Shown piece after piece: positions 1 to 7,188 of a stretch of DNA of 10,601 bases. Made by a program: the position numbers and the translations under genes. Origin of the DNA: an uncultured Fretibacterium sp. GTDB taxonomy: Bacteria; Synergistota; Synergistia; Synergistales; Aminobacteriaceae. Below the pieces are notes generated by a model that did no database searches, was not told where the DNA came from, and saw only the letters and a list, made by a program, of their open reading frames with translations. The stretch covers positions 1 to 10,601 of the forward strand of contig CALGGR010000163.1 of assembly GCA_937915755.1 (NCBI GenBank), in the 5' to 3' direction. Every line of letters begins with the position of its first letter. Positions within the stretch are counted from its first letter, which is position 1.

Positions 1-18
1 CCTTTTTTTATTAGAGTA

Positions 19-660
19 TCATGAATCATTAATCTTGTGAAGACACGTTCTAAGACTGAGGCCTTCTGGAAGGTTATCGGCAGTCCATGTGATGGGCTCA
101 CTTCCTGTCGCAGAGAGAGTTGCTGTATAAGGCTGACTAACTGTAGCATTCGGCAGGCTAGTTGTGATTTTAGGCTTTGTGCCCTTGACGGTGAGCTTGA
201 CGGACTTTGACTTCTCACCTGCGCCGTTTGATGCTGTAATCTTCAGGCGGAAACCGCTTCTGGCATAAGAAGTTGGAGTACCTGAGATTATCCCCGTGGA
301 TGTATTGAACGAGAGTCCATCAGGAAGATTCCCATCAATGCTCCATGTTATCGGCTGACTACCTTTCGTGAGCTTCAGGCCGGAAGAATATGGTACGCTG
401 AGTTCGGCCTTCATGAGACTGCCTGAAATCTTGGGCGGGATGCCCTTGATTGAGAGTTGTAGTTCCTTTGTGGTACTCCCTTCACTATTCGAAACAGTGA
501 ACTTCACGTTGAACGTTCCAAACTCTGTGGCTTTGCCGGATATTTTCCCTTTCTCACTGAACTTCAACCCGCTGGGCAGTCCTGTGGCCGACCACGTGAA
601 TGGTTTTGTTCCTTTGGCCTTAAGCGTTACGTTGTACGACTTGCCGATCGTTCCGGCTTT
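19..660 (-). pseudogene. Remnant of an Ig-like (putative-Ig, He_PIG-type) repeat protein, truncated at both ends
   Basis: The open frame runs from just after an in-frame TAA (about 661-663) to a TGA at 19-21. It encodes two near-complete repeats and part of a third, each about 85 residues. Each repeat carries the family signature: P-x-I-(S/T)-x-S-L, then (E/Q)PITW(S/T), LP(D/E)GLS and SGTPT. Such repeats occur in large secreted or surface proteins and are usually adhesive or structural. There is no signal peptide, start domain or anchor. The only candidate start (TTG at 565-567) lies inside a repeat and has no clear ribosome binding site. The third repeat stops matching after LPEGLSL and ends in an unrelated tail, RTCLHKINDS. 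I see both edges as break points, so this is a fragment of a larger gene and probably not expressed. It could instead be an assembly join within a repeat family. Confidence 0.7.
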
Positions 661-685
661 TTAGTTAAAATATACGTTTTCCCAC

Positions 686-1318
686 TTATTTAAAGGTTTG
701 CTTGTATTTTTCTGAGGCAATGTTATCAAGCATATGCCTGAAAATACGCTGAACATTCTGCAAAAGATCGTATTTTCCGTTGGTTAAAGCCCATTCAAAC
801 ATGAAGCCCTTTTCAATTATACACATATCAACGACCACACGTGATATATCTATAGCTGGAATGAGATAGCCTTTTTCATTTGCTTTCTTCAATTCGTTGT
901 AAACCTTTGTCCCGATTGGAAGATTTGTTTCACCTTCAAGATCGACATCACTAATATCAAGGCATTTATTGTTAGGAGTATAGAAATTTCTGATGAACTG
1001 AACACCTTGCTCCATGCAGAATTTTGTATATGTGTTGCAAATTATGATTATATTCTCTATGAAATCTTCTCCGAGTTCGTTTTCATATTTCTGCCAGTAT
1101 TTTTCATACTTGGCCGCGAAACAATAGGCCAATAATTCACCTTTATCCTTAAAGTGGTGGTAAAAACTTCCCACAGAGACATTTGCGGTTTCGCACACAT
1201 TGTCGACTGTTACCCGTTCATAGCCGTACTTTGTGAGAAGTTCAACAGCCGCTTCTAATATATGCTGTTTGACCTGATGGCTTCGTACTTGTCTTGAGAT
1301 TTTTATTGCGTTTTCCAT
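686..1318 (-). CDS. TetR/AcrR-family transcriptional regulator
   Basis: This 210-residue protein has the usual TetR length. The N-terminal DNA-binding domain covers about residues 15-62, with the helix-turn-helix at about 37-56 (TVDNVCETANVSVGSFYHHF) followed by the typical FKDKGELL. The C-terminal ligand-binding and dimerisation domain (about 65-200) is divergent, so the inducer cannot be read. The ATG at 1316-1318 is preceded by AGGAAG about 9 bases upstream. The gene diverges from the sugar operon across a 165-base spacer holding promoters for both directions and a repeated element. The natural inference is a local regulator of the operon, sensing its substrate or a metabolite. TetR proteins are usually repressors. 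Sugar operons more often use LacI, AraC or GntR regulators, so a TetR here is slightly unusual. No terminator is evident downstream, where the Ig remnant begins within about 25 bases. Confidence 0.88.
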   Translation of the reverse strand: MENAIKISRQVRSHQVKQHILEAAVELLTKYGYERVTVDNVCETANVSVGSFYHHFKDKGELLAYCFAAKYEKYWQKYENELGEDFIENIIIICNTYTKFCMEQGVQFIRNFYTPNNKCLDISDVDLEGETNLPIGTKVYNELKKANEKGYLIPAIDISRVVVDMCIIEKGFMFEWALTNGKYDLLQNVQRIFRHMLDNIASEKYKQTFK

Positions 1319-1346
1319 TGTCGACTTCTTCCTAAATTTTTTTCAA

Positions 1347-1375
1347 ATAATAACATTAAAAGTTCCAAAGACCAA
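1347..1375 (-). promoter_or_regulatory. Candidate sigma70 promoter of the tetR gene
   Basis: Read on the minus strand, TTGGTC (1370-1375) and TATTAT (1347-1352) are 17 bases apart. The -10 lies about 29 bases upstream of the tetR start codon, and the AGGAAG ribosome site lies between them. The -35 is imperfect. This is a motif match only. Confidence 0.45.
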
Positions 1376-1393
1376 GTGTATTCTCGATGCTTA

Positions 1394-1422
1394 TTGACAA
1401 GTTGATTTATAAATGATATAAA
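1394..1422 (+). promoter_or_regulatory. Strong sigma70-type promoter of the sugar operon
   Basis: A perfect TTGACA (1394-1399) lies 17 bases from TATAAA (1417-1422), near-consensus in elements and spacing. The predicted transcription start is near 1429-1431, about 55 bases upstream of the dehydrogenase start codon. The start would fall inside the first of three 12-bp direct repeats, so a protein bound there could block initiation. Such a strong core promoter fits a gene set held off by a repressor. Confidence 0.65.
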
Positions 1423-1425
1423 ATA

Positions 1426-1461
1426 TTCTAAAACTTGTTCTAGTATTCGTTCTAATTTTCA
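1426..1461 (+). promoter_or_regulatory. Three tandem 12-bp direct repeats downstream of the promoter (candidate operator)
   Basis: TTCTA occurs at 1426-1430, 1438-1442 and 1450-1454, with an exact 12-base period. The units are TTCTAAAACTTG, TTCTAGTATTCG and TTCTAATTTTCA. They start just past the -10 element and end shortly before the ribosome binding site at 1467-1473. Placement and regularity suggest an operator, most simply for the divergent TetR protein. TetR operators are usually inverted repeats, so the direct-repeat form is atypical. AT-rich chance similarity cannot be excluded. Confidence 0.45.
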
Positions 1462-1483
1462 TAGAGAAAGGAGAGAAATTATC

Positions 1484-2521
1484 TTGATAGGGATTGGGAT
1501 AATTGGTTGCGGGAAGATCGCTCAAGTAAGGCATATCCCAGAATATGCGGACAACAAGAACGCAGAACTTCGCGGATATTACGACCCTCATTTTGACAGG
1601 GCGCAGGATCTTGCGGAGAAATACGGCGGTAAGGCTTACGAGACGATTGATGAGCTTTTAGCAGATACTTCCATTGATGCGGTTAGTGTATGCCTTGCGA
1701 ATGCTGCACATGCTGAAGTTACGGTTAAGGCTCTGAACGCTGGGAAGCACGTTCTGTGTGAGAAGCCCATGGCCGTTACGCTTGCAGAATGTGAAGCAAT
1801 GGTTGAAGCCTCCGATAAAACTGGAAAGTACTTAATGATTGACCAGAACCAGAGGCTTGCAAAGGCTCACGCAAAAGCAAAGTTGTTAATAGCGCAAGGT
1901 GTCATCGGGAAAATTCTCACCTTCCGGACTACATTCGGACATGGCGGCCCTGAAACTTGGAGCATCGACGGGACATTGAACACGTGGTTCTTCGACAAAA
2001 AGCGTGCTTCAATGGGAGCAATGGCAGATCTGGGAGTCCATAAGACTGATTTGATTCAGTACCTCGTAGGCTCAAAAGTTGTGGAAACTACAGCAGTCCT
2101 CACAACTCTGGACAAGAAGTATTCCAACGGGGAGTTAATCGGGGTCGATGACAACGCCATATGTATCTACAAAATGGAGAACGGGATCATCGGCACAATG
2201 ACCGCGAGCTGGACTTACTACGGTGAAGAGGACAATTCCACGATTCTTTACGGGACGAAGGGCATCATGAAAATCTATTCCAACCCGGCGTTCTCCATCG
2301 AAGTAGTAAGCAGGGACGGCGAGAAGATTTATTACGACCTTGAGAAGATTCAGACGAACGACAATCAGACAAAATCAGGAGTAATCGACGAATTTGTTGA
2401 CTGCCTCATGAACAACAGAGAGCCTGACATAAGCGGAAGAGATGTCCTGAATGCTATGAGGGCAGTTTTCGGTAGTCTTGAATCATCGGAAACTGGAAAA
2501 ACTGTAAGGGTTAACCAATAA
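1484..2521 (+). CDS. Gfo/Idh/MocA-family NAD(P)-dependent sugar/polyol dehydrogenase
   Basis: This 345-residue protein matches the usual family length. The N-terminal Rossmann fold shows the dinucleotide motif G5-x-x-G8-x-G10-K-I-A (IGIIGCGKIA). The family EKP motif is E93-K94-P95 (LCEKPMAVT), with the lysine catalytic. The C-terminal substrate domain carries D182-L-G-V-H186-x-x-D189, the conserved Asp/His pair of inositol and glucose-fructose oxidoreductase-type enzymes. Members oxidise a sugar or polyol hydroxyl, or reduce a keto-sugar, using NAD(P). Translation begins at TTG (1484), preceded by AAAGGAG at 1467-1473 with a 10-base spacer; the Rossmann strand follows at once, which supports this start. 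It is the first gene of the operon, 19 bases upstream of a TIM-barrel isomerase. That pairing recalls inositol and 3-keto-sugar pathways. The exact substrate cannot be assigned from sequence. Confidence 0.93.
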   Translation: MIGIGIIGCGKIAQVRHIPEYADNKNAELRGYYDPHFDRAQDLAEKYGGKAYETIDELLADTSIDAVSVCLANAAHAEVTVKALNAGKHVLCEKPMAVTLAECEAMVEASDKTGKYLMIDQNQRLAKAHAKAKLLIAQGVIGKILTFRTTFGHGGPETWSIDGTLNTWFFDKKRASMGAMADLGVHKTDLIQYLVGSKVVETTAVLTTLDKKYSNGELIGVDDNAICIYKMENGIIGTMTASWTYYGEEDNSTILYGTKGIMKIYSNPAFSIEVVSRDGEKIYYDLEKIQTNDNQTKSGVIDEFVDCLMNNREPDISGRDVLNAMRAVFGSLESSETGKTVRVNQ

Positions 2522-2540
2522 CCAGAAAGGAGCTGTAATC

Positions 2541-3461
2541 GTGAAACTGGGACTTGTGAGCGCAATCGCTGACTCAATGAACTTTGAGGAAATGATTGAC
2601 CTTGTTGCTGAAGCCGGCCTTGAGTGCGTCGAAGTTGCCTGCTGGCCTGTGGGGAAGGCTGAAAGACGTTACGCAGGGGTGAGCCACATTGATGCATCAA
2701 GAGTGCTTGAAGATGATTCGTACTGCAAACACATTCTTGATTATGCGGCCTCAAAGAAAGTCGAAATCTCATCGCTTGGGTATTACCCCAACACTATGGA
2801 CGGCAATCTTGAGAAGAGAACTGCCGCTGTTGAACACATCAAGAAGTTGATCCGCGCTTCTGCAAAACTCGGCGTGAACATGGTAACAACATTTATAGGG
2901 CGCGACCAGACGAAGAATGTCGAGGAAAATCTCGAACTCGTGAAGGAAATCTGGCCTCCGATTGTGAAACTCGCTGAAGAAAACAACGTGAGGATTGCAA
3001 TCGAAAACTGCCCAATGCTTTTTGGAGCAGACCAGTGGCCGGGCGGTCAAAACCTTATGACCACTCCCGTAATCTGGCGAAAGGTATTCGCAATCCTCAA
3101 CAGCCCCAACATCGGCATCAATTATGACCCGTCGCATTTTGTCTGGCAGAAAATCGACTACATCAGGCCGATATATGAGTTCAAGGACAAAATCTTCCAC
3201 GTCCACTACAAGGACATAAAGCTCTACGAAGACAAGCTGAAGGAATGCGGAACTATGGCGTATCCTCTTGATTACATGAGTCCTAAACTTCCCGGACTCG
3301 GTGATGTTGACTGGGGGAAATATGTCTCAGCTCTCACGGACGTTCGTTACAACGGATACACCTGCATTGAAATTGAGGATAAAGCGTTTGAGGGTTCAGT
3401 TGAGGACGTAAAGAAGTCAGTGATACTCAGCGCAAAGTATCTCAGAAATTTTGTTATATAG
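2541..3461 (+). CDS. Sugar phosphate isomerase/epimerase-like TIM-barrel protein (AP endonuclease 2/xylose isomerase-like family)
   Basis: This 306-residue single-domain protein starts at GTG (2541), with AAAGGAG at 2526-2532 eight bases upstream. The opening strand MKLGLVSAIA and the following FEEMIDLVAEAGLECVEV are typical of the family. The metal-site residues can be placed on the expected strands: E155 (IAIENCPM), D196 (NYDPSHF), H222 (HVHYKD) and E277 (CIEIED). Relatives act as isomerases, epimerases or dehydratases on sugars and polyols, for example IolE/IolH-type inositol enzymes and tagatose/psicose 3-epimerases. The extended tail after the fourth beta/alpha region (GADQWPGGQN) is common in homologues next to Gfo/Idh/MocA dehydrogenases. 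Its stop overlaps the ribosome binding site of the next gene, so the genes are tightly co-expressed. It probably acts in sequence with the preceding dehydrogenase. The reaction remains undefined. Confidence 0.9.
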   Translation: MKLGLVSAIADSMNFEEMIDLVAEAGLECVEVACWPVGKAERRYAGVSHIDASRVLEDDSYCKHILDYAASKKVEISSLGYYPNTMDGNLEKRTAAVEHIKKLIRASAKLGVNMVTTFIGRDQTKNVEENLELVKEIWPPIVKLAEENNVRIAIENCPMLFGADQWPGGQNLMTTPVIWRKVFAILNSPNIGINYDPSHFVWQKIDYIRPIYEFKDKIFHVHYKDIKLYEDKLKECGTMAYPLDYMSPKLPGLGDVDWGKYVSALTDVRYNGYTCIEIEDKAFEGSVEDVKKSVILSAKYLRNFVI

Positions 3462-3476
3462 GAGGCAATATTCGTC

Positions 3477-4511
3477 ATGAAGAAGTTTTTATTAGCGCTC
3501 GTTCTCGTTATGGCTATGTTCGTCAGTGCTGAGGCGGCAGGGAAACACATCGTCGTCCTTACAAACACGGAGGATCATGGCTGGACAGGTTCAGTTGCAA
3601 CTTTCGCAAAACAGAAAGTTGAAGAGGTCAACAAGGAAGGCAAGTACACCGCCGAACTCATCACAGCTTCCAGTGCTTTCGACCAGATCACCAAAGTTGA
3701 AGACTTGCTCGCCGGAAACACCAGCAATCTCGCAATAGTCATTCAGCCCCTTGATGATACTGTGCAGTCTGTCATTCAGCAGATTGTTGATGCAGGAGTG
3801 CCTTACGTTGCTTTCGACCGCATCATCGACTCTGTAGCGCATACTGCCGTGTCGAATGTTAAGGGCGACAACGAGGGCATAGGTGTTGCAGCAGCGGCAT
3901 ATTTCGTCTCACTCGGAATGAAGCCCGGCGACGCAGTTTATGTTTATGAGGGTGATACTTCGTCCGTAACGACTCTCAGGGACAACGGATTCACGAAGTA
4001 CCTGACAGGCGATGCAGAGTTCGAGGGCAAGAAGATTCCCGACAACCTCAAGTGGAGCAATGACGAACTGAAGAACATAACCTATTCCGGCGCGATGAAC
4101 TGGAGCAGGTCAGACACAAAGACTTCATTCGAGTCATTGATGGGCGACGCTTCAAACGCAAAGATCAAGTGGTTCTACGCTGAAGACGACGAGCTTGCTA
4201 TGGGAATGCTTGAGGCTCTGAACGGCGGCGGCATCGACGACACAACTAAGGGCGTATTTCTCGGAAACGCTCCGGCAATCACGGGCTGCGGCGGACTTGA
4301 TGAGTATTACGCAGTCCTCAGAGGCGAGACCTATCAGAACATCGCCAAACAGTGCGCCGGATTATGCTCAGTAACGTACAGCCCAGCGATGATTCAGACA
4401 GCCATTCAGGACATGGTGGACTATCTGAACGGTGACAATGTTACGCAGGATCACGTCATAGCCTGCGAGAACGTTACAGCAGAGAACGTGAGAAGTTATC
4501 CGTCTTTCTAG
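3477..4511 (+). CDS. Periplasmic sugar-binding protein of an ABC transporter (RbsB-type, Peripla_BP_4)
   Basis: This 344-residue protein begins with a clear Sec signal peptide: KK, a hydrophobic core (FLLALVLVMAMFV), then SAEA, with likely signal peptidase I cleavage after A20. There is no lipobox cysteine, so it is probably soluble in a periplasm, which favours a diderm host. The mature protein has the two-lobed fold of ribose/galactose-type binding proteins. Characteristic segments are HIVVLTNTEDHGW, the IQPLDDT region and VPYVAFDRI, where this family contacts ligand. The start has AGGAGG at 3460-3465, embedded in the preceding stop codon, with an 11-base spacer. It captures the substrate and delivers it to the permease encoded downstream. 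A hairpin with a T-run directly after the gene probably raises its yield over the ATPase and permease. The ligand is unknown. Confidence 0.92.
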   Translation: MKKFLLALVLVMAMFVSAEAAGKHIVVLTNTEDHGWTGSVATFAKQKVEEVNKEGKYTAELITASSAFDQITKVEDLLAGNTSNLAIVIQPLDDTVQSVIQQIVDAGVPYVAFDRIIDSVAHTAVSNVKGDNEGIGVAAAAYFVSLGMKPGDAVYVYEGDTSSVTTLRDNGFTKYLTGDAEFEGKKIPDNLKWSNDELKNITYSGAMNWSRSDTKTSFESLMGDASNAKIKWFYAEDDELAMGMLEALNGGGIDDTTKGVFLGNAPAITGCGGLDEYYAVLRGETYQNIAKQCAGLCSVTYSPAMIQTAIQDMVDYLNGDNVTQDHVIACENVTAENVRSYPSF

Positions 4512-4526
4512 AAAATTGGGTTAATG

Positions 4527-4556
4527 CGCTGGGTGAAGTTGAAGCCCAGCGTTTTT
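4527..4556 (+). terminator. Intrinsic terminator/attenuator between binding-protein and ATPase genes
   Basis: CGCTGGG (4527-4533) pairs perfectly with CCCAGCG (4545-4551) around an 11-base loop and is followed by TTTTT (4552-4556). It sits 15 bases after the binding-protein stop and ends 20 bases before the ATPase start. As no new promoter is obvious in the gap, I infer partial termination or mRNA 3'-end stabilisation that lowers downstream gene expression, as in many binding-protein operons. Confidence 0.75.
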
Positions 4557-4576
4557 ATTAGCAAAGGGGGAATAAT

Positions 4577-6064
4577 ATGAGTCTTCTGGAAATGAGAAAT
4601 ATTGAGAAGTCCTTTAACGGAGTTCCTGTTCTAAAGGGAGTTCAGCTTACTGTGGAAAAGGGCGAAGTTCATGCGTTGCTCGGCGAAAACGGTGCAGGAA
4701 AATCCACGTTGATGAACGTCATGACAGGCGTGCACAGCAAAGACGGAGGGACTGTTACGTTTAACGGCCAGCTCATGGAGAATATCACAATCCATAAGTC
4801 TGAGGAAGCGGGTATAGCATTCGTTCATCAGGAATTAAACCTGTTCAACGATATGACAGTCTGGGAAAATATATATCTCAACAAGGAAATCACTTCACGT
4901 TTCGGGAGAGTCAACAAAAGGGCAATGGCTGAAAGATGCCGCGAGCTTTTCCGTCAGCTTGACGTTGATATTGATCCGCTTGAGAAAGTTGAGAACCTGA
5001 AGACAAGTGAAAAGCAGTTACTCGAAATCTCAAAGGCATTGTTCTTCAAGGCAAAGCTCTTAATCCTTGACGAGCCTACGACCTCACTGAACAATGAAGA
5101 AATTGCACACCTGTTCCAAATCATCAACAACCTCAAGAAAGACGGGACTGCTTTCATCTTCATTTCGCACAAAATGCCCGAAATCTTTGAACTCTGCGAC
5201 AGCTATACAGTCTTCCGAAACGGCGAATTTATCGGGACTGGAAAGATAGCAGACGTTACACCCGAAAGCATTACCGAGATGATGGTGGGCGCGAAAATTT
5301 CTTCACAGGACGTTTACGAGGCTCGTGAAACTGGCGATGTAGTCCTAAAGCTGACTGATTTTACAGGGCCGGGCTTCGAGAATATCAATCTGGAGGTCAA
5401 GAAGGGGCAAATCGTCGGCCTTACAGGGCTTCAGGGTTCGGGAAGCAGCGAACTTATGCAATGTATCTTCGGGGTAACTGATGCTTCGGAAGGAACGGCA
5501 GAGGCAAACGGCAAAACTATTCCGCACGGCTCTATTCATTCAGCGATGGAAGCAGGGATTGGAATGCTTGCTGCAAACAGGAAAGAGAACTCCGTGATAC
5601 CCGACATGTCATTACTTGAGAACATGTACATCTCCGAACACACACTCTCTGCGAAAGATTTTCACATCCACAAGAAAGCTGAAGAGGGAAAATTTGCATC
5701 CTACAAGTCCATGCTGAACATAAAGGCTCAGGACAGCTCAGATTCAATTCTCTCATTGAGCGGCGGCAACCAGCAGAAAGTGTTTATTGCACGATGGCTG
5801 AATACGAACGCGGATATTTTGCTTTTCGACAACCCTACGCAGGGAATCGATGTAGGTGCAAAGGCAGAAATCTACAAACTCATTCTTGAGCTTGCAAAGT
5901 CGGGGAAGACAATTCTTGTGAATACCCTTGAGATTCCCGAGATACAGAAGATTGCGGACTACTGCATCATTTTCTACGAGGGAAGAATTATCAAGACGCT
6001 CGAACATAAAGATATTGATGAACATACCGTGATGCTGTATTCAACGAACGCAGCTAACGCATGA
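4577..6064 (+). CDS. Sugar ABC transporter ATP-binding protein, double-NBD (RbsA/MglA-type)
   Basis: This 495-residue protein has two tandem nucleotide-binding domains, the normal RbsA/MglA architecture. NBD1 has a full Walker A, G36-ENGAGK-S-T44, a Q-loop in VHQELNLF, a divergent signature (LKTSEKQ), Walker B D165-E166 (LILDEPTT) and H-loop ISHK. NBD2 has the degenerate P-loop usual in this family (GLQGSGSSEL, no GKS/T). Its signature is intact (LSGGNQQ, 394-400). The Walker B reads LLFDNPTQGIDVGAK, with D418 followed by N419 where the catalytic glutamate normally stands. NBD2 therefore probably does not hydrolyse ATP, while its LSGGN can complete the active NBD1 site. The ATG follows AAAGGGGG at 4563-4570. 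The stop overlaps the GAGGAGG ribosome site of the permease. It energises import of the ligand bound by the preceding protein. Confidence 0.94.
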   Translation: MSLLEMRNIEKSFNGVPVLKGVQLTVEKGEVHALLGENGAGKSTLMNVMTGVHSKDGGTVTFNGQLMENITIHKSEEAGIAFVHQELNLFNDMTVWENIYLNKEITSRFGRVNKRAMAERCRELFRQLDVDIDPLEKVENLKTSEKQLLEISKALFFKAKLLILDEPTTSLNNEEIAHLFQIINNLKKDGTAFIFISHKMPEIFELCDSYTVFRNGEFIGTGKIADVTPESITEMMVGAKISSQDVYEARETGDVVLKLTDFTGPGFENINLEVKKGQIVGLTGLQGSGSSELMQCIFGVTDASEGTAEANGKTIPHGSIHSAMEAGIGMLAANRKENSVIPDMSLLENMYISEHTLSAKDFHIHKKAEEGKFASYKSMLNIKAQDSSDSILSLSGGNQQKVFIARWLNTNADILLFDNPTQGIDVGAKAEIYKLILELAKSGKTILVNTLEIPEIQKIADYCIIFYEGRIIKTLEHKDIDEHTVMLYSTNAANA

Positions 6065-6079
6065 GGAGGAAGAAAACCA

Positions 6080-7087
6080 ATGGCTAAGAAAAATTCATTC
6101 ACTAGGACTCTCGGAGACTACAGCTATGTGCTTGTGTTCCTAGCAATTTTCGCGGTTTATGCGATCGTCTCCAACGGCCTCACTCTGAACGGAGTCATGA
6201 ACATATTTCGTCATTCCGCAGTAATCGGAATTATGGGTGTCGGAATGGGGTTAGTCTGCCTTGTCGGGGAGATTGACCTGTCTGTAGGCTCAATGCTGGC
6301 ACTGGTCAGCAGCTTTTCAGTGTGCGTCTATAACCTCACTGGAAGCGTCATATTAACGCTGATATTTGCGATTGCTTTCGGGGCTTTGTGCGGACTCATT
6401 AACGGCTTCCTCGTCGGTTATATCAAAATGCCGGCATTCATAGTAACGCTTGCAACAATGCTGATATACCGCTCGTTCGCGCAGTATTTCTGCCAGATAT
6501 TCCCCAAAGCACTATTAGGCGGCGGAAGCTCTGTGTACCGTATGAACTCAAAGCTCGCATCTTTCCAGAGCCTATACAGCTTCGGAAACGGAAAAATCGG
6601 CTCTTTCCCAATCGTAGGAATCGTAATGATCTTAATCGTGATATTGTTTACGTACATAACCACGAGCACGAAGTTTGGAAAGAAAATCTATGCAATAGGC
6701 AGCAACAGGAAGGGTGCAGGTATGGCAGGCATCAACACAGAACTTAATACTGTCATGGTGTTCGTAATATGCGGAATACTTGTGGGTACTGCGGCTTTCG
6801 TATGGATAGGTATGACTGCATCATCTGATCCTGCAACAACAGGAAAAAGCTATGAGATGTACGCAATAGCTTCGGCAGTTCTTGGAGGCATCAGCATGAG
6901 CGGAGGAAAAGGCAAGAATCTAGGCGTTCTCTTCGGGGCAATGTCATACACAGTCATTGACAAAATAATCGTTGCCCTAAAGATGGATTCCTTAATCAAC
7001 GACTCGATAAAGGGAATCATTCTGCTTCTGGTCATCGCTATTCAGATACTCGGCCCGCAAATCAAGAACAAACTCAGCAAAAACTAA
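6080..7087 (+). CDS. Sugar ABC transporter permease (RbsC-type, BPD_transp_2)
   Basis: This 335-residue, strongly hydrophobic protein has roughly eight to ten membrane segments. Family landmarks are present: the early MGLVCLVGEIDLSVGSMLAL segment, PAFIVTLATMLIYRS, GKKIYAIGSN, and near the end AIASAVLGGISMSGGKGKN followed by LGVLFGA. These match ribose/galactose-type permeases that work as homodimers, so one permease gene suffices. Translation starts at ATG 6080, with GAGGAGG at 6063-6069 overlapping the ATPase stop. It is the last gene of the operon; the hairpin at 7113-7136 and a new promoter follow. With the binding protein and the ATPase it makes a complete importer. The transport substrate cannot be deduced, but the neighbouring dehydrogenase and isomerase suggest a cyclitol, pentose/hexose derivative or keto-sugar. 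Confidence 0.93.
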   Translation: MAKKNSFTRTLGDYSYVLVFLAIFAVYAIVSNGLTLNGVMNIFRHSAVIGIMGVGMGLVCLVGEIDLSVGSMLALVSSFSVCVYNLTGSVILTLIFAIAFGALCGLINGFLVGYIKMPAFIVTLATMLIYRSFAQYFCQIFPKALLGGGSSVYRMNSKLASFQSLYSFGNGKIGSFPIVGIVMILIVILFTYITTSTKFGKKIYAIGSNRKGAGMAGINTELNTVMVFVICGILVGTAAFVWIGMTASSDPATTGKSYEMYAIASAVLGGISMSGGKGKNLGVLFGAMSYTVIDKIIVALKMDSLINDSIKGIILLLVIAIQILGPQIKNKLSKN

Positions 7088-7112
7088 AGCTACAACAAAA
7101 GAAAGACTGAAG

Positions 7113-7136
7113 CCCCACCGAGTGAAATTGGTGGGG
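7113..7136 (+). terminator. Hairpin at the end of the sugar operon
   Basis: CCCCACC (7113-7119) and GGTGGGG (7130-7136) form a perfect 7-bp stem with a 10-base loop. Only a short, broken T-tract follows (AATTTGATG), so termination may be weak, but the position 25 bases after the permease stop fits the end of the operon. Confidence 0.5.
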
Positions 7137-7140
7137 GAAT

Positions 7141-7169
7141 TTGATGTAGAGATTTATCTATGTTATTAT
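7141..7169 (+). promoter_or_regulatory. Candidate promoter for the phosphatase-ybaK pair
   Basis: TTGATG (7141-7146) and TATTAT (7164-7169) are 17 bases apart. The predicted transcription start, near 7176, lies almost at the ATG at 7179. No AG-rich ribosome site precedes that ATG, so a leaderless message is conceivable. This is a motif match only. Confidence 0.4.
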
Positions 7170-7188
7170 AAACAAAATATGGAAGTGA

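Noticed and set aside
44..54. CGTTCTAA near the left edge, identical to part of the third operator repeat
   Set aside because: Eight shared bases between AT-rich sites are expected by chance, and the left copy is not repeated or placed near a promoter.
2769..3206. A 145-codon minus-strand open frame inside the TIM-barrel gene
   Set aside because: It overlaps the metal-site region of a clearly conserved enzyme on the other strand, is not preceded by a ribosome site and encodes no recognisable protein.
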